Shown here piece by piece: positions 1 to 8,968 of a DNA stretch of 64,000 nucleotides (the stretch's first letter is position 1; each line of letters starts with the position of its first letter). The DNA is taken from the NCBI GenBank assembly GCA_963966185.1, contig CAWZYM010000283.1, forward strand, positions 568,001 through 632,000, given 5' to 3'. The notes under the pieces are model-generated. The model did no database searches and was not told where the DNA came from. It worked only from the letters and a program-made list of their open reading frames with translations. Both the position numbers and the translations under genes were made by a program. The DNA is from Rhabditoides inermis (Eukaryota > Nematoda > Chromadorea > Rhabditida > Rhabditidae).

Positions 1-40
1 TTTTATTGGACACGTTTCACGCGAGATCAGTGCCGGGCAT

Positions 41-96
41 GGCGCCGAAACATTGCGCCGAAAACTCTTATTTTCGGCGCGAATGTTTCGGCAGCC
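41..96. repeat. 24-bp imperfect hairpin/dyad in every full monomer
   Basis: Positions 44-64 pair with 71-92 in a continuous 21-bp stem interrupted only by a bulged G at 81, with the six-base loop CTCTTA at 65-70. Past a bulged A at 93, positions 41-43 pair with 94-96, giving 24 bp in total. The same element recurs at offset 41-96 of essentially every full-length unit, and the truncated units lack most of it. Common variants alter the loop (CTCCTT, CTCATA, T expansions) or break a pair (GCGCCAAAAA around 53341 and 54081; TCAGCGCG around 1181). The sequence could extrude as a cruciform in DNA or fold in RNA. Which form, if any, occurs in the cell is unknown. Confidence 0.9.
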
Positions 97-100
97 GAAA
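44..100. promoter_or_regulatory. Cluster of five GCCGAAA heptamers
   Basis: The heptamer GCCGAAA occurs on the plus strand at 44-50, 57-63 and 94-100, and inverted as TTTCGGC at 72-78 and 86-92. That is five copies in 57 bp, with 13-14 bp between adjacent like-oriented members. The arrangement makes up most of the hairpin arms and recurs in nearly every unit. Regularly spaced short motifs of this kind can be binding sites for a sequence-specific protein, but no binding factor can be named. The alternative is that the heptamers are a by-product of how the palindrome arose by local duplication and inversion. The call as a regulatory site is therefore tentative. Confidence 0.45.
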
Positions 101-106
101 GCACAG

Positions 107-114
107 ACACGTGT
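107..114. other. ACACGTGT palindrome (E-box core CACGTG)
   Basis: This 8-bp perfect palindrome with the CACGTG core is present at the same offset in most units. It is lost in the 8-bp-deletion units. It is altered to ACATGTGT near 36331, 38549 and 42983, and to ACACGTTT near 45210, 46324, 48184, 50410 and 52279. CACGTG is the classic site of basic helix-loop-helix proteins in eukaryotes. A role here is not shown by the sequence, and an 8-bp palindrome could be incidental. Confidence 0.35.
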
Positions 115-172
115 GCGTCCGCATATCTCACGCCATCCGAAGAATCGCATTCAACCTGTCTCTCTGGCCTTG

Positions 173-184
173 TGGCTAGGGTGG
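173..184 (+). promoter_or_regulatory. Pol III A-box-like motif
   Basis: TGGCTAGGGTGG fits the eukaryotic A-box pattern TRGCNNARNNGG except for G where position 14 of a tRNA is normally A. Most units carry this form. Others carry TGGCTAGGATGG (for example near 2392, 8325 and 54686). A one-base loss, giving TTGTGCTAGGG, occurs near 35286, 37137, 39355, 40462 and 41939 and should damage the box. Occupancy by TFIIIC is inference only. Confidence 0.5.
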
Positions 185-207
185 TCGATGATTGTTTGCC
201 AGGCGCG

Positions 208-218
208 GGCTCGATTCC
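208..218 (+). promoter_or_regulatory. Pol III B-box-like motif
   Basis: GGCTCGATTCC differs from the canonical B box GGTTCGANTCC by one base (C for the first T of the T loop). Two recurrent variants exist. GGCTTGATTCC changes the normally invariant C56 (for example near 2429, 7253 and 13911). GGACTCGATTCC occurs in units near 1683, 2056 and 6140. One unit near 27950 reads GGACTCGAATCC. The box starts 35 nt after the A-box start, against about 44 nt in a minimal tRNA gene, so promoter strength may be reduced. Confidence 0.55.
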
Positions 219-228
219 GGCTGCCATG

Positions 229-238
229 AAAATTTTTT
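229..238 (+). terminator. An-Tn tract; T-run as possible Pol III terminator
   Basis: In the reference unit the tract is A4T6, with T6 at 233-238, starting 14 nt after the B box. That is the normal place for a Pol III terminator downstream of a tRNA-type gene, and four or more T residues usually suffice. Every unit examined keeps at least T4 here: A3T7, A4T6, A5T5, A6T4, A6T5, A7T4, A2T7 and A0-1T8 are all present, plus A4GT5 and A5CT4 forms. A terminator function is inferred from position and composition and would only matter if the module is transcribed. Confidence 0.5.
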
Positions 239-267
239 GCCGCATAACAAGCACACGTTGTAGATGT

Positions 268-375
268 TCACAGGTTGTTTTGCCTGAAAGCAGAACACCC
301 CGCTTTCCACGCGACCCGACTCCCACTCTGTACCCGAGAAGATTCTTCACAAAGTTCATCCTCACAAGTTGTTTT
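268..375 (+). repeat. Internal direct repeats TCACAAGTT(GTTTT)
   Basis: Within the monomer, TCACAGGTTGTTTT lies at 268-281 (TCACAAGTTGTTTT in most other units), the related TCACAAAGTT at 347-356, and TCACAAGTTGTTTT at 362-375, running across the unit boundary. The two 14-mers are 94 bp apart. They may be remnants of an older, shorter repeat from which the present monomer was built, or sites of misaligned exchange. Units with TTCTTTTATTGG in place of TTGTTTTATTGG (for example near 7405, 12961, 33266 and 36592) have lost the second 14-mer's match. Confidence 0.6.
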
Positions 376-742
376 ATTGGACACGTTTCACGCGAGATCA
401 GTGCCGGGCATGGCGCCGAAACATTGCGCCGAAAACTCTTATTTTCGGCGCGAATGTTTCGGCAGCCGAAAGCACAGACACGTGTGCGTCCGCATATCTC
501 ACGCCATCCGAAGAAACGCATTCAACCTGTCTCTCTGGCCTTGTGGCTAGGGTGGTCGATGATTGTTTGCCAGGCGCGGGCTCGATTCCGGCTGCCATCA
601 AAATTTTTTGCCGCATAACAAGCACACGTTGTAGATGTTCACAAGTTGTTTTGCCTGAAACCAGAACACCCCGCTTTCCACGCGACCCGACTCCCACTCT
701 GTACCCGAGAAGATTCTTCACAAAGTTCATTCTCACAAGTTG

Positions 743-1106
743 TTTTATTGGACACGTTTCACGCGAGATCAGTGCCGGGCATGGCGCCGAAACATTGCGC
801 CGAAAACTCTTATTTTCGGCGCAAATGTTTCGGCAGCCGAAAGCGTGTGCGTCCGCATATCTCACGCCATCCGAAGAATCGCAATCAACCTGTCTCTCTG
901 GCCTTGTGGCTAGGGTGGTCGACGATTGTTTGCCAGGCGCGGGCTCGATTCCGGCTGCCATCAAAAAATTTTTGCCGCATAACAAGCACACGTTGTAGAT
1001 GTTCACTAGTTGTTTTGCCTGAAACCAGAACACCCCGCTTTCCACGCGACCCGACTCCCACTCTGTACCCGAGAAGATTCTTCACAAAGTTCATCCTCAC
1101 AAGTTG
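743..1106 (+). repeat. 8-bp-deletion monomer type (364 bp), first example
   Basis: AAAGCACAGACACGTGTG is shortened to AAAGCGTGTG, losing 8 bp and the ACACGTGT palindrome. The same loss occurs near 16387, 19341, 20818, 23777, 25250, 26357, 31527 and 34480. In eight of the nine units it is linked to GCGCAAATG in the hairpin (bulge G to A). Most also carry GCAATCAACC and GTCGACGATTG, which are rare outside this type, so this is a coherent variant haplotype dispersed by exchange. The unit near 34480 has the deletion but the normal GCGCGAATG, suggesting recombination within the monomer. Confidence 0.85.
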
Positions 1107-3412
1107 TTTTATTGGACACGTTTCACGCGAGATCAGTGCCGGGCATGGCGCCGAAACATTGCGCCGAAAACTCTTTTTTTCAGCGCGAATGTTTCGGCAG
1201 CCGAAAGCACAGACACGTGTGCGTCCGCATATCTCACGCCATCCGAAGAATCGCATTCAACCTGTCTCTCTGGCCTTGTGGCTAGGGTGGTCGATGATTG
1301 TTTGCCAGGCGCGGGCTCGATTCCGGCTGCCATCAAATTTTTTTGCCGCATAACAAGCACACGTTGTAGATGTTCACAAGTTGTTTTGCCTGAAACCAGA
1401 ACACCCCGCTTTCCACGCGACCCGACTCCCACTCTGTACCCGAGAAGATTCTTCACAAAGTTCATTCTCACAAGTTGTTTTATTGGACACGTTTCACGCG
1501 AGATCAGTGCCGGGCATGGCGCCGAAACATTGCGCCGAAAACTCTTATTTTCGGCGCGAATGTTTCGGCAGCCGAAAGCACAGACACGTGTGCGTCCGCA
1601 TATCTCACGTCATCCGAAGAATCGCATTCAACCTGTATCTCTGGCCTTGTGGCCAGGGTGGTCGATGATTGTTTGCCAGGCGCGGACTCGATTCCGGCTG
1701 CCATCAAAAAATTTTGCCGCATAACAAGCACACGTTGTAGATGTTCACAAGTTGTTTTGCCTGAAACCAGAACACCCCGCTTTCCACGCGACCCGACTCC
1801 CACTCTGTACCCGAGAAGATTCTTCACAAAGTTCATCCTCACAAGTTGTTTTATTGGACACGTTTCACGCGAGATCAGTGCCGGGCATGGCGCCGAAACA
1901 TTGCGCCGAAAACTCTTATTTTCGGCGCGAATGTTTCGGCAGCCGAAAGCACAGACACGTGTGCGTCCGCATATCTCACGTCATCCGAAGAATCGCATTC
2001 AACCTGTCTCTCTGGCCTTGTGGCTAGGGTGGTCGATGATTGTTTGCCAGGCGCGGACTCGATTCCGGCTGCCATCAAAAAATTTTGCCGCATAACAAGC
2101 ACACGTTGTAGACGTTCACAAGTTGTTTTGCCTGAAACCAGAACACCCCGCTTTCCACGCGACCCGACTCCCACTCTGTACCCGAGAAGATTCTTCACAA
2201 AGTTCATCCTCACAAGTTGTTTTATTGGACACGTTTCACGCGAGATCAGTGCCGGGCATGGCGCCGAAACATTGCGCCGAAAACTCCTTTTTTCGGCGCG
2301 AATGTTTCGGCAGCCGAAAGCACAGACACGTGTGCGTCCGCATATCTCACGCCATCCAAAGATTCGCAATCAACCTGTCTCTCTAGCCTTGTGGCTAGGA
2401 TGGTCTATGATTGTTTGCCAGGCGCGGGCTTGATTCCGGCTGCCATCAAAAGTTTTTGCCGCATAACAAGCACACGTTGTAGATGTTCACAAGTTGTTTT
2501 GCCTGAAACCAGAACACCCTTTCCACGCGACCCGACTCCCACTCTGTACCCGAGAAGATTCTTCACAAAGTTCATCCTCACAAGTTGTTTTATTGGACAC
2601 GTTTCACGCGAGATCAGTGCCGGGCATGGCGCCGAAACATTGCGCCGAAAACTCTTATTTTCGGCGCGAATGTTTCGGCAGCCGAAAGCACAGACACGTG
2701 TGCGTCCGCATATCTCACGCCATCCGAAGAATCGCATTCAACCTGTCTCTCTGGCCTTGTGGCTAGGGTGGTCGATGATTGTTTGCCAGGCGCGGGCTCG
2801 ATTCCGGCTGCCATGAAAATTTTTTGCCGCATAACAAGCACACGTTGTAGATGTTCACAGGTTGTTTTGCCTGAAAGCAGAACACCCCGCTTTCCACGCG
2901 ACCCGACTCCCACTCTGTACCCGAGAAGATTCTTCACAAAGTTCATCCTCACAAGTTGTTTTATTGGACACGTTTCACGCGAGATCAGTGCCGGGCATGG
3001 CGCCGAAACATTGCGCCGAAAACTCTTTTTTTCAGCGCGAATGTTTCGGCAGCCGAAAGCACAGACACGTGTGCGTCCGCATATCTCACGCCATCCGAAG
3101 AATCGCATTCAACCTGTCTCTCTGGCCTTGTGGCTAGGGTGGTCGATGATTGTTTGCCAGGCGCGGGCTCGATTCCGGCTGCCATCAAATTTTTTTGCCG
3201 CATAACAAGCACACGTTGTAGATGTTCACAAGTTGTTTTGCCTGAAACCAGAACACCCCGTTTTCTACGCGACCCGACTCCCACTCTGTACCCGAGAAGA
3301 TTCTTCACAAAGTTCATCCTCACAAGTTGTTTTATTGGACACGTTTCACGCGAGATCAGTGCCGGGCATGGCGCCGAAACATTGCGCCGAAAACTCTTAT
3401 TTTCGGCGCGAG

Positions 3413-6400
3413 TGTTTCGGCAGCCGAAAGCACAGACACGTGTGCGTCCGCATATCTCACGCCATCCGAAGAATCGCATTCAACTTGTCTCTCTGGCCTT
3501 GTGGCTAGGGTGGTCGATGATTGTTTGCCAGGCGCGGGCTCGATTCCGGCTGCCATCAAAAAATTTTTGCCGCATAACAAGCACACGTTGTAGATGTTCA
3601 CTAGTTGTTTTGCCTGAAACCAGAACACCCCGCTTTCCACGCGACCCGACTCCCACTCTGTACCCGAGAAGATTCTTCACAAAGTTCATCCTCACAAGTT
3701 GTTTTATTGGACACGTTTCACGCGAGATCAGTGCCGGGCATGGCGCCGAAACATTGCGCCGAAAACTCTTATTTTCGGCGCGAATGTTTCGGCAGCCGAA
3801 AGCACAGACACGTGTGCGTCCGCATATCTCACGCCATCCGAAGAATCGCATTCAACCTGTCTCTCTGGCCTTGTGGCTAGGGTGGTCGATGATTGTTTGC
3901 CAGGCGCGGGCTCGATTCCGGCTGCCATCAAATTTTTTTGCCGCATAACAAGCACACGTTGTAGATGTTCACAAGTTGTTTTGCCTGAAACCAGAACACC
4001 CCGTTTTCTACGCGACCCGACTCCCACTCTGTACCCGAGAAGATTCTTCACAAAGTTCATCCTCACAAGTTGTTTTATTGGACACGTTTCACGCGAGATC
4101 AGTGCCGGGCATGGCGCCGAAACATTGCGCCGAAAACTCTTATTTTCGGCGCGAGTGTTTCGGCAGCCGAAAGCACAGACACGTGTGCGTCCGCATATCT
4201 CACGCCATCCGAAGAATCGCATTCAACCTGTCTCTCTGGCCTTGTGGCTAGGGTGGTCGATGATTGTTTGCCAGGCGCGGGCTCGATTCCGGCTGCCATG
4301 AAAATTTTTTGCCGCATAACAAGCACACGTTGTAGATGTTCACAGGTTGTTTTGCCTGAAAGCAGAACACCCCGCTTTCCACGCGACCCGACTCCCACTC
4401 TGTACCCGAGAAGATTCTTCACAAAGTTCATCCTCACAAGTTGTTTTATTGGACACGTTTCACGCGAGATCAGTGCCGGGCATGGCGCCGAAACATTGCG
4501 CCGAAAACTCTTTTTTTCAGCGCGAATGTTTCGGCAGCCGAAAGCACAGACACGTGTGCGTCCGCATATCTCACGCCATCCGAAGAATCGCATTCAACCT
4601 GTCTCTCTGGCCTTGTGGCTAGGGTGGTCGATGATTGTTTGCCAGGCGCGGGCTCGATTCCGGCTGCCATCAAATTTTTTTGCCGCATAACAAGCACACG
4701 TTGTAGATGTTCACAAGTTGTTTTGCCTGAAACCAGAACACCCCGTTTTCTACGCGACCCGACTCCCACTCTGTACCCGAGAAGATTCTTCACAAAGTTC
4801 ATCCTCACAAGTTGTTTTATTGGACACGTTTCACGCGAGATCAGTGCCGGGCATGGCGCCGAAACATTGCGCCGAAAACTCTTATTTTCGGCGCGAGTGT
4901 TTCGGCAGCCGAAAGCACAGACACGTGTGCGTCCGCATATCTCACGCCATCCGAAGAATCGCATTCAACTTGTCTCTCTGGCCTTGTGGCTAGGGTGGTC
5001 GATGATTGTTTGCCAGGCGCGGGCTCGATTCCGGCTGCCATCAAAAATTTTTTGCCGCATAACAAGCACACGTTGTAGATGTTCACTAGTTGTTTTGCCT
5101 GAAACCAGAACACCCCGCTTTCCACGCGACCCGACTCCCACTCTGTACCCGAGAAGATTCTTCACAAAGTTCATCCTCACAAGTTGTTTTATTGGACACG
5201 TTTCACGCGAGATCAGTGCCGGGCATGGCGCCGAAACATTGCGCCGAAAACTCTTATTTTCGGCGCGAATGTTTCGGCAGCCGAAAGCACAGACACGTGT
5301 GCGTCCGCATATCTCACGCCATCCGAAGAATCGCATTCAACCTGTCTCTCTGGCCTTGTGGCTAGGGTGGTCGATGATTGTTTGCCAGGCGCGGGCTCGA
5401 TTCCGGCTGCCATCAAATTTTTTTGCCGCATAACAAGCACACGTTGTAGATGTTCACAAGTTGTTTTGCCTGAAACCAGAACACCCCGTTTTCTACGCGA
5501 CCCGACTCCCACTCTGTACCCGAGAAGATTCTTCACAAAGTTCATCCTCACAAGTTGTTTTATTGGACACGTTTCACGCGAGATCAGTGCCGGGCATGGC
5601 GCCGAAACATTGCGCCGAAAACTCTTATTTTCGGCGCGAGTGTTTCGGCAGCCGAAAGCACAGACACGTGTGCGTCCGCATATCTCACGCCATCCGAAGA
5701 ATCGCATTCAACTTGTCTCTCTGGCCTTGTGGCTAGGGTGGTCGATGATTGTTTGCCAGGCGCGGGCTCGATTCCGGCTGCCATCAAAATTTTTTGCCGC
5801 ATAAAAAGCACACGTTGTAGATGTTCACAAGTTGTTTTGCCTGAAACCAGAACACCCCGCTTTCCACGCGACCCGACTCCCACTCTGTACCCGAGAAGAT
5901 TCTTCACAAAGTTCATTCTCACAAGTTGTTTTATTGGACACGTTTCACGCGAGATCAGTGCCGGGCATGGCGCCGAAACATTGCGCCGAAAACTCTTATT
6001 TTCGGCGCGAATGTTTCGGCAGCCGAAAGCACAGACACGTGTGCGTCCGCATATCTCACGTCATCCGAAGAATCGCATTCAACCTGTATCTCTGGCCTTG
6101 TGGCCAGGGTGGTCGATGATTGTTTGCCAGGCGCGGACTCGATTCCGGCTGCCATCAAAAAATTTTGCCGCATAACAAGCACACGTTGTAGATGTTCACA
6201 AGTTGTTTTGCCTGAAACCAGAACACCCCGCTTTCCACGCGACCCGACTCCCACTCTGTACCCGAGAAGATTCTTCACAAAGTTCATCCTCACAAGTTGT
6301 TTTATTGGACACGTTTCACGCGAGATCAGTGCCGGGCATGGCGCCGAAACATTGCGCCGAAAACTCTTATTTTCGGCGCGAATGTTTCGGCAGCCGAAAG

Positions 6401-8968
6401 CACAGACACGTGTGCGTCCGCATATCTCACGTCATCCGAAGAATCGCATTCAACCTGTCTCTCTGGCCTTGTGGCTAGGGTGGTCGATGATTGTTTGCCA
6501 GGCGCGGACTCGATTCCGGCTGCCATCAAAAAAATTTTGCCGCATAACAAGCACACGTTGTAGACGTTCACAAGTTGTTTTGCCTGAAACCAGAACACCC
6601 CGCTTTCCACGCGACCCGACTCCCACTCTGTACCCGAGAAGATTCTTCACAAAGTTCATCCTCACAAGTTGTTTTATTGGACACGTTTCACGCGAGATCA
6701 GTGCCGGGCATGGCGCCGAAACATTGCGCCGAAAACTCCTTTTTTCGGCGCGAATGTTTCGGCAGCCGAAAGCACAGACACGTGTGCGTCCGCATATCTC
6801 ACGCCATCCAAAGATTCGCAATCAACCTGTCTCTCTAGCCTTGTGGCTAGGATGGTCTATGATTGTTTGCCAGGCGCGGGCTTGATTCCGGCTGCCATCA
6901 AAAGTTTTTGCCGCATAACAAGCACACGTTGTAGATGTTCACAAGTTGTTTTGCCTGAAACCAGAACACCCTTTCCACGCGACCCGACTCCCACTCTGTA
7001 CCCGAGAAGATTCTTCACAAAGTTCATCCTCACAAGTTGTTTTATTGGACACGTTTCACGCGAGATCAGTGCCGGGCATGGCGCCGAAACATTGCGCCGA
7101 AAACTCTTATTTTCGGCGCGAATGTTTCGGCAGCCGAAAGCACAGACACGTGTGCGTCCGCATATCTCACGCCATCCGAAGAATCGCATTCAACCTGTCT
7201 CTCTGGCCTTGTGGCTAGGGTGGTCTATGATTGTTTGCCAGGCGCGGGCTTGATTCCGGCTGCCATCAAAAATTTTTGCCGCATAACAAGCACACGTTGT
7301 AGATGTTCACAAGTTGTTTTGCCTGAAAGCAGAACACCATTTCCACGCGACCCGACTCCCACTCTGTACCCGAGAAGATTCTTCACAAAGTTCATCCTCA
7401 CAAGTTCTTTTATTGGACACGTTTCACGCGAGATCAGTGCCGGGCATGGCGCCGAAACATTGCGCCGAAAACTCTTATTTTCGGCGCGAATGTTTCGGCA
7501 GCCGAAAGCACAGACACGTGTGCGTCCGCATATCTCACGCCATCCGAAGAATCGCATTCAACCTGTCTCTCTGGCCTTGTGGCTAGGGTGGTCTATGATT
7601 GTTTGCCAGGCGCGGGCTTGATTCCGGCTGCCATCAAAAATTTTTGCCGCATAACAAGCACACGTTGTAGATGTTCACAAGTTGTTTTGCCTGAAAGCAG
7701 AACACCCTTTCCACGCGACCCGACTCCCACTCTGTACCCGAGAAGATTCTTCACAAAGTTCATCCTCACAAGTTGTTTTATTGGACACGTTTCACGCGAG
7801 ATCAGTGCCGGGCATGGCGCCGAAACATTGCGCCGAAAACTCTTATTTTCGGCGCGAATGTTTCGGCAGCCGAAAGCACAGACACGTGTGCGTCCGCATA
7901 TCTCACGCCATCCGAAGAATCGCATTCAACCTGTCTCTCTGGCCTTGTGGCTAGGGTGGTCGATGATTGTTTGCCAGGCGCGGGCTCGATTCCGGCTGCC
8001 ATCAAATTTTTTTGCAGCATAACAAGCACACGTTGTAGATGTTCACAAGTTGTTTTGCCTGAAACCAGAACACCCCGCTTTCCACGCGACCCGACTCCCA
8101 CTCTGTACCCGAGAAGATTCTTCACAAAGTTCATTCTCACAAGTTGTTTTATTGGACACGTTTCACGCGAGATCAGTGCCGGGCATGGCGCCGAAACATT
8201 GCGCCGAAAACTCTTATTTTCGGCGCGAATGTTTCGGCAGCCGAAAGCACAGACACGTGTGCGTCCGCATATCTCACGTCATCCGAAGAATCGCATTCAA
8301 CCTGTCTCTCTGGCCTTGTGGCTAGGATGGTCTATGATTGTTTGCCAGGCGCGGGATTGATTCCGGCTGCCATCAAAAGTTTTTGCCGCATAACAAGCAC
8401 ACGTTGTAGATGTTCACAAGTTGTTTTGCCTGAAACCAGAACACCCTTTCCACGCGACCCGACTCCCACTCTGTACCCGAGAAGATTCTTCACAAAGTTC
8501 ATCCTCACAAGTTGTTTTATTGGACACGTTTCACGCGAGATCAGTGCCGGGCATGGCGCCGAAACATTGCGCCGAAAACTCTTATTTTCGGCGCGAATGT
8601 TTCGGCAGCCGAAAGCACAGACACGTGTGCGTCCGCATATCTCACGCCATCCGAAGAATCGCATTCAACCTGTCTCTCTGGCCTTGTGGCTAGGGTGGTC
8701 GATGATTGTTTGCCAGGCGCGGGCTCGATTCCGGCTGCCATCAAATTTTTTTGCCGCATAACAAGCACACGTTGTAGATGTTCACAAGTTGTTTTGCCTG
8801 AAACCAGAACACCCCGCTTTCCACGCGACCCGACTCCCACTCTGTACCCGAGAAGATTCTTCACAAAGTTCATTCTCACAAGTTGTTTTATTGGACACGT
8901 TTCACGCGAGATCAGTGCCGGGCATGGCGCCGAAACATTGCGCCGAAAACTCTTATTTTCGGCGCGAA
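3413..8968 (+). repeat. 15-monomer higher-order repeat, copy 1 (5556 bp)
   Basis: From just after the GCGAGTG/GCGAATG difference near 3412/8968 onward, the order of monomer variants is repeated exactly 5556 bp later. The shared order includes the TTCAACTTG unit, GTTTTCTACGCG units, the CATGAAAATT unit (near 4298), the CTTTTTTTCAGCGCG unit (near 4511), the GCATAAAAAGC unit (near 5806), the A7T4 unit (near 6532), the TTCTTTTATT unit (near 7405) and the TTGCAGCATAAC unit (near 8016). Each matched monomer is at the same spacing. The 5556-bp length equals 15 units of 368-372 bp. Confidence 0.9.

Larger units (their letters stand above)
161..238 (+). other. tRNA-like Pol III module (degenerate tRNA-derived sequence)
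   Basis: The segment reads like the 5' half and T-arm of a tRNA gene followed by a T-run. An A-box-like TGGCTAGGGTGG lies at 173-184 and a B-box-like GGCTCGATTCC at 208-218. A T-arm can be drawn as GCGGG (205-209), loop CTCGATT, CCGGC (217-221), with four of five pairs and one G-G mismatch. No full cloverleaf can be drawn: the acceptor stem does not pair, the D stem is weak, and the A-to-B distance is about 9 nt shorter than in a minimal tRNA. It is best read as a decayed tRNA or the head of a tRNA-derived SINE captured in the satellite. The module lies at the same offset in every full unit. Confidence 0.6.
1..371 (+). repeat. Reference satellite monomer
   Basis: This first unit is used as the coordinate reference, and offsets can be added to any unit start. 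Modules in order are: hairpin and GCCGAAA cluster (41-100), palindrome ACACGTGT (107-114), a spacer containing CATATCTCACGCCATCCGAAG (about 122-142), tRNA-like A box to B box (173-218), An-Tn tract (229-238), TCACARGTTGTTTT copy 1 (268-281), a C-rich stretch with CGCGACCCGACTCCCACT (about 309-327), and TCACAAAGTT and TCACAAGTTGTTTT copies near the 3' end (347-375). A hand count gives 31 CpG dinucleotides, so the monomer is not CpG-depleted. Common variants are a CGC loss in the C-rich stretch (368-bp units) and an 8-bp loss near offset 102 (362-364-bp units). Confidence 0.95.
1..3412 (+). repeat. Mixed-variant segment at the left edge
   Basis: Nine units of mixed types. One is a 364-bp unit with the 8-bp loss (743-1106) and one is a 368-bp unit (2220-2587). 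Units with GCGCGGACTCG and the ACGTCATCC variant lie around 1478-2219. The stretch from about 1356 to 3020 closely matches about 21703-23367 at an offset of 20347 bp, including the same order of diagnostic variants. It also matches part of 5807-7200. No sequence other than satellite is present. Confidence 0.85.

Noticed and set aside
41..96. Rho-independent bacterial terminator
   Set aside because: The stem is GC-rich with a following purine-rich sequence and no adjacent U-run. The T-run lies about 140 bp further on, and the context is a eukaryote-like satellite.
161..238. A functional tRNA gene
   Set aside because: The acceptor stem does not pair, the D stem is weak, the A-to-B spacing is about 9 nt too short and no clean anticodon loop can be drawn. 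Only the promoter-like boxes and a T-arm with one mismatch remain.
1..371. CENP-B box
   Set aside because: I looked for the mammalian-type NTTCGNNNNANNCGGGN pattern and did not find a convincing match.
398..1045. Minus-strand open frame reading AAGIEPAPGKQ and ATRPERQ
   Set aside because: This is the antisense of the tRNA-like A/B-box region. AGIEPA-type peptides are a familiar artefact of translating the reverse strand of tRNA-like repeats.
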